Below, piece after piece: positions 63,523-64,000 of a DNA stretch of 64,000 bases (position 1 is its first letter; each line of letters starts with the position of its first letter). The notes beneath the pieces were generated by a model, which searched no databases, was not told the origin of the DNA, and saw nothing but the letters and a program-made list of their open reading frames with translations. A program made the position numbers and the translations under genes. The stretch comes from Tissierellia bacterium (GTDB taxonomy: Bacteria > Bacillota > Clostridia > Tissierellales > Tepidimicrobiaceae), in NCBI GenBank assembly GCA_012735215.1, contig JAAYHX010000006.1, positions 81,656-145,655 on the forward strand, written 5' to 3'.

Positions 63523-64000
63523 ATGAAGATAGCCATAATTGGCTCTGGAGCCATGGGCAGCCTATATGGCGGCATACTAGCAGAGGAAGGCCATGAGGTA
63601 TACTTTATAGATGTATTTGAAGAACATATAAATAGGGTAAATGAAAAGGGCTTGTGCATAGTAGAAAAGGGTGTAGAAAGATATGTTAAAAATATAAGAG
63701 CTACTACTAATGCAGAGGAAGTAGGTATAGTAGATTTGGCTATTGTATTTGTCAAATCCACCATTACTGATCTGGCAGTTGAACAGAATAAGGCCGTAAT
63801 TGGGGAACATACAACTATACTGACCCTTCAAAATGGCATTGGAAACATTGAAAAGATTAATAAGTATGTAGGCAAGGACCAAATAATTGCAGGCACAAGT
63901 GCCAATGGTGCTAGCATGATTGAACCAGGTAAGATAAATCATGCTGGTAATGGAGGAACAGTAATTGGGGAGATAAATGGTCAAATTACAGACAGGATTA
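63523..64000 (+). CDS. panE: 2-dehydropantoate 2-reductase, cut by window end
   Basis: The frame remains open to the window end, giving 159 residues of the NADP-dependent ketopantoate reductase (PanE/ApbA). The N-terminal AIIGSGAMGSLYGGILAEEGHEV is the dinucleotide-binding motif, and TLQNGIGN is a family signature; the catalytic Lys is beyond the edge. I chose the ATG at 63523, 8 bases from AAGGG. It follows panB copy 2 and may run toward ketopantoate if the cluster is catabolic, or toward pantoate in biosynthesis. Confidence 0.88.
   Translation, partial: MKIAIIGSGAMGSLYGGILAEEGHEVYFIDVFEEHINRVNEKGLCIVEKGVERYVKNIRATTNAEEVGIVDLAIVFVKSTITDLAVEQNKAVIGEHTTILTLQNGIGNIEKINKYVGKDQIIAGTSANGASMIEPGKINHAGNGGTVIGEINGQITDRI

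Noticed and set aside
1..64000. tRNA, rRNA genes or CRISPR arrays
   Set aside because: The intergenic regions were read for T-loop-like sequences, long structured RNA genes and regularly spaced repeats; none was found.

Overview
The window looks like chromosome from a low-GC, endospore-forming Bacillota, most likely class Clostridia and possibly close to the Tissierellales. The evidence is AT-rich codon use, strong GGAGG ribosome binding sites, many U-tailed hairpin terminators and a clostridial sporulation and germination set (SipL, SpoIIR, SleB/YpeB, a GerA-type receptor). It also has anaerobic amino-acid metabolism (lysine 2,3-aminomutase, histidine and methionine catabolism) and Thermoanaerobacter-type secondary alcohol dehydrogenases. 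The genus assignment is inference. I found no rRNA, tRNA, CRISPR array, prophage or complete insertion sequence.

Region by region: 1-2.9 kb is the end of an acetoin dehydrogenase operon (acoX tail, E2, E3). 2.9-5.5 kb carries a secondary alcohol dehydrogenase and an AraC-type regulator. 6.1-7.4 kb is speD-speE, which makes spermidine and releases methylthioadenosine. 7.7-20.2 kb is a spore and envelope block: sipL, ispE, a GerA-type receptor operon, spoIIR, rocB, sleB-ypeB and murI. 20.5-30.7 kb holds lysine 2,3-aminomutase, an HD-GYP protein, a frameshifted LTA-synthase-like gene, an SGNH/MBOAT acylation pair, an azoreductase and an M19 dipeptidase. 30.7-37.3 kb holds a second alcohol dehydrogenase, proC, a chemoreceptor, a RelA/SpoT-like protein and a secreted protein of unknown function. 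37.6-41.3 kb is mtnA-mtnP-gamma-lyase-class II aldolase, which reads as a DHAP-type shunt for 5'-deoxynucleosides. 41.8-46.9 kb is hutU-hutH with a permease, followed by a CntK-like amino-acid racemase. 48.6-49.7 kb has a RAYT-like transposase and a peptidase remnant. 49.7-55.3 kb has a chemoreceptor, murJ and brnQ.

The most interesting part is 55.4-64.0 kb. Two nearly identical panB genes bracket two M20 amidohydrolases, a YhdT/PanF pantothenate importer and a class III aminotransferase, and a panE follows, cut by the window end. No panC or panD is visible. Together with a shared operator-like sequence before both panB copies, this suggests pantothenate catabolism that runs biosynthetic enzymes in reverse: import, hydrolysis to pantoate and beta-alanine, transamination of beta-alanine, oxidation of pantoate to ketopantoate, and removal of the hydroxymethyl group to give 2-oxoisovalerate. 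This is a hypothesis from gene content; no single gene proves it.

Other signals worth attention are Rex-box-like palindromes at matching positions before both alcohol dehydrogenases, a racemase beside the histidine-degradation genes, a ribosome binding site buried in a terminator stem before a small membrane-protein gene, and a REP-like element that may pair with the RAYT-like gene.
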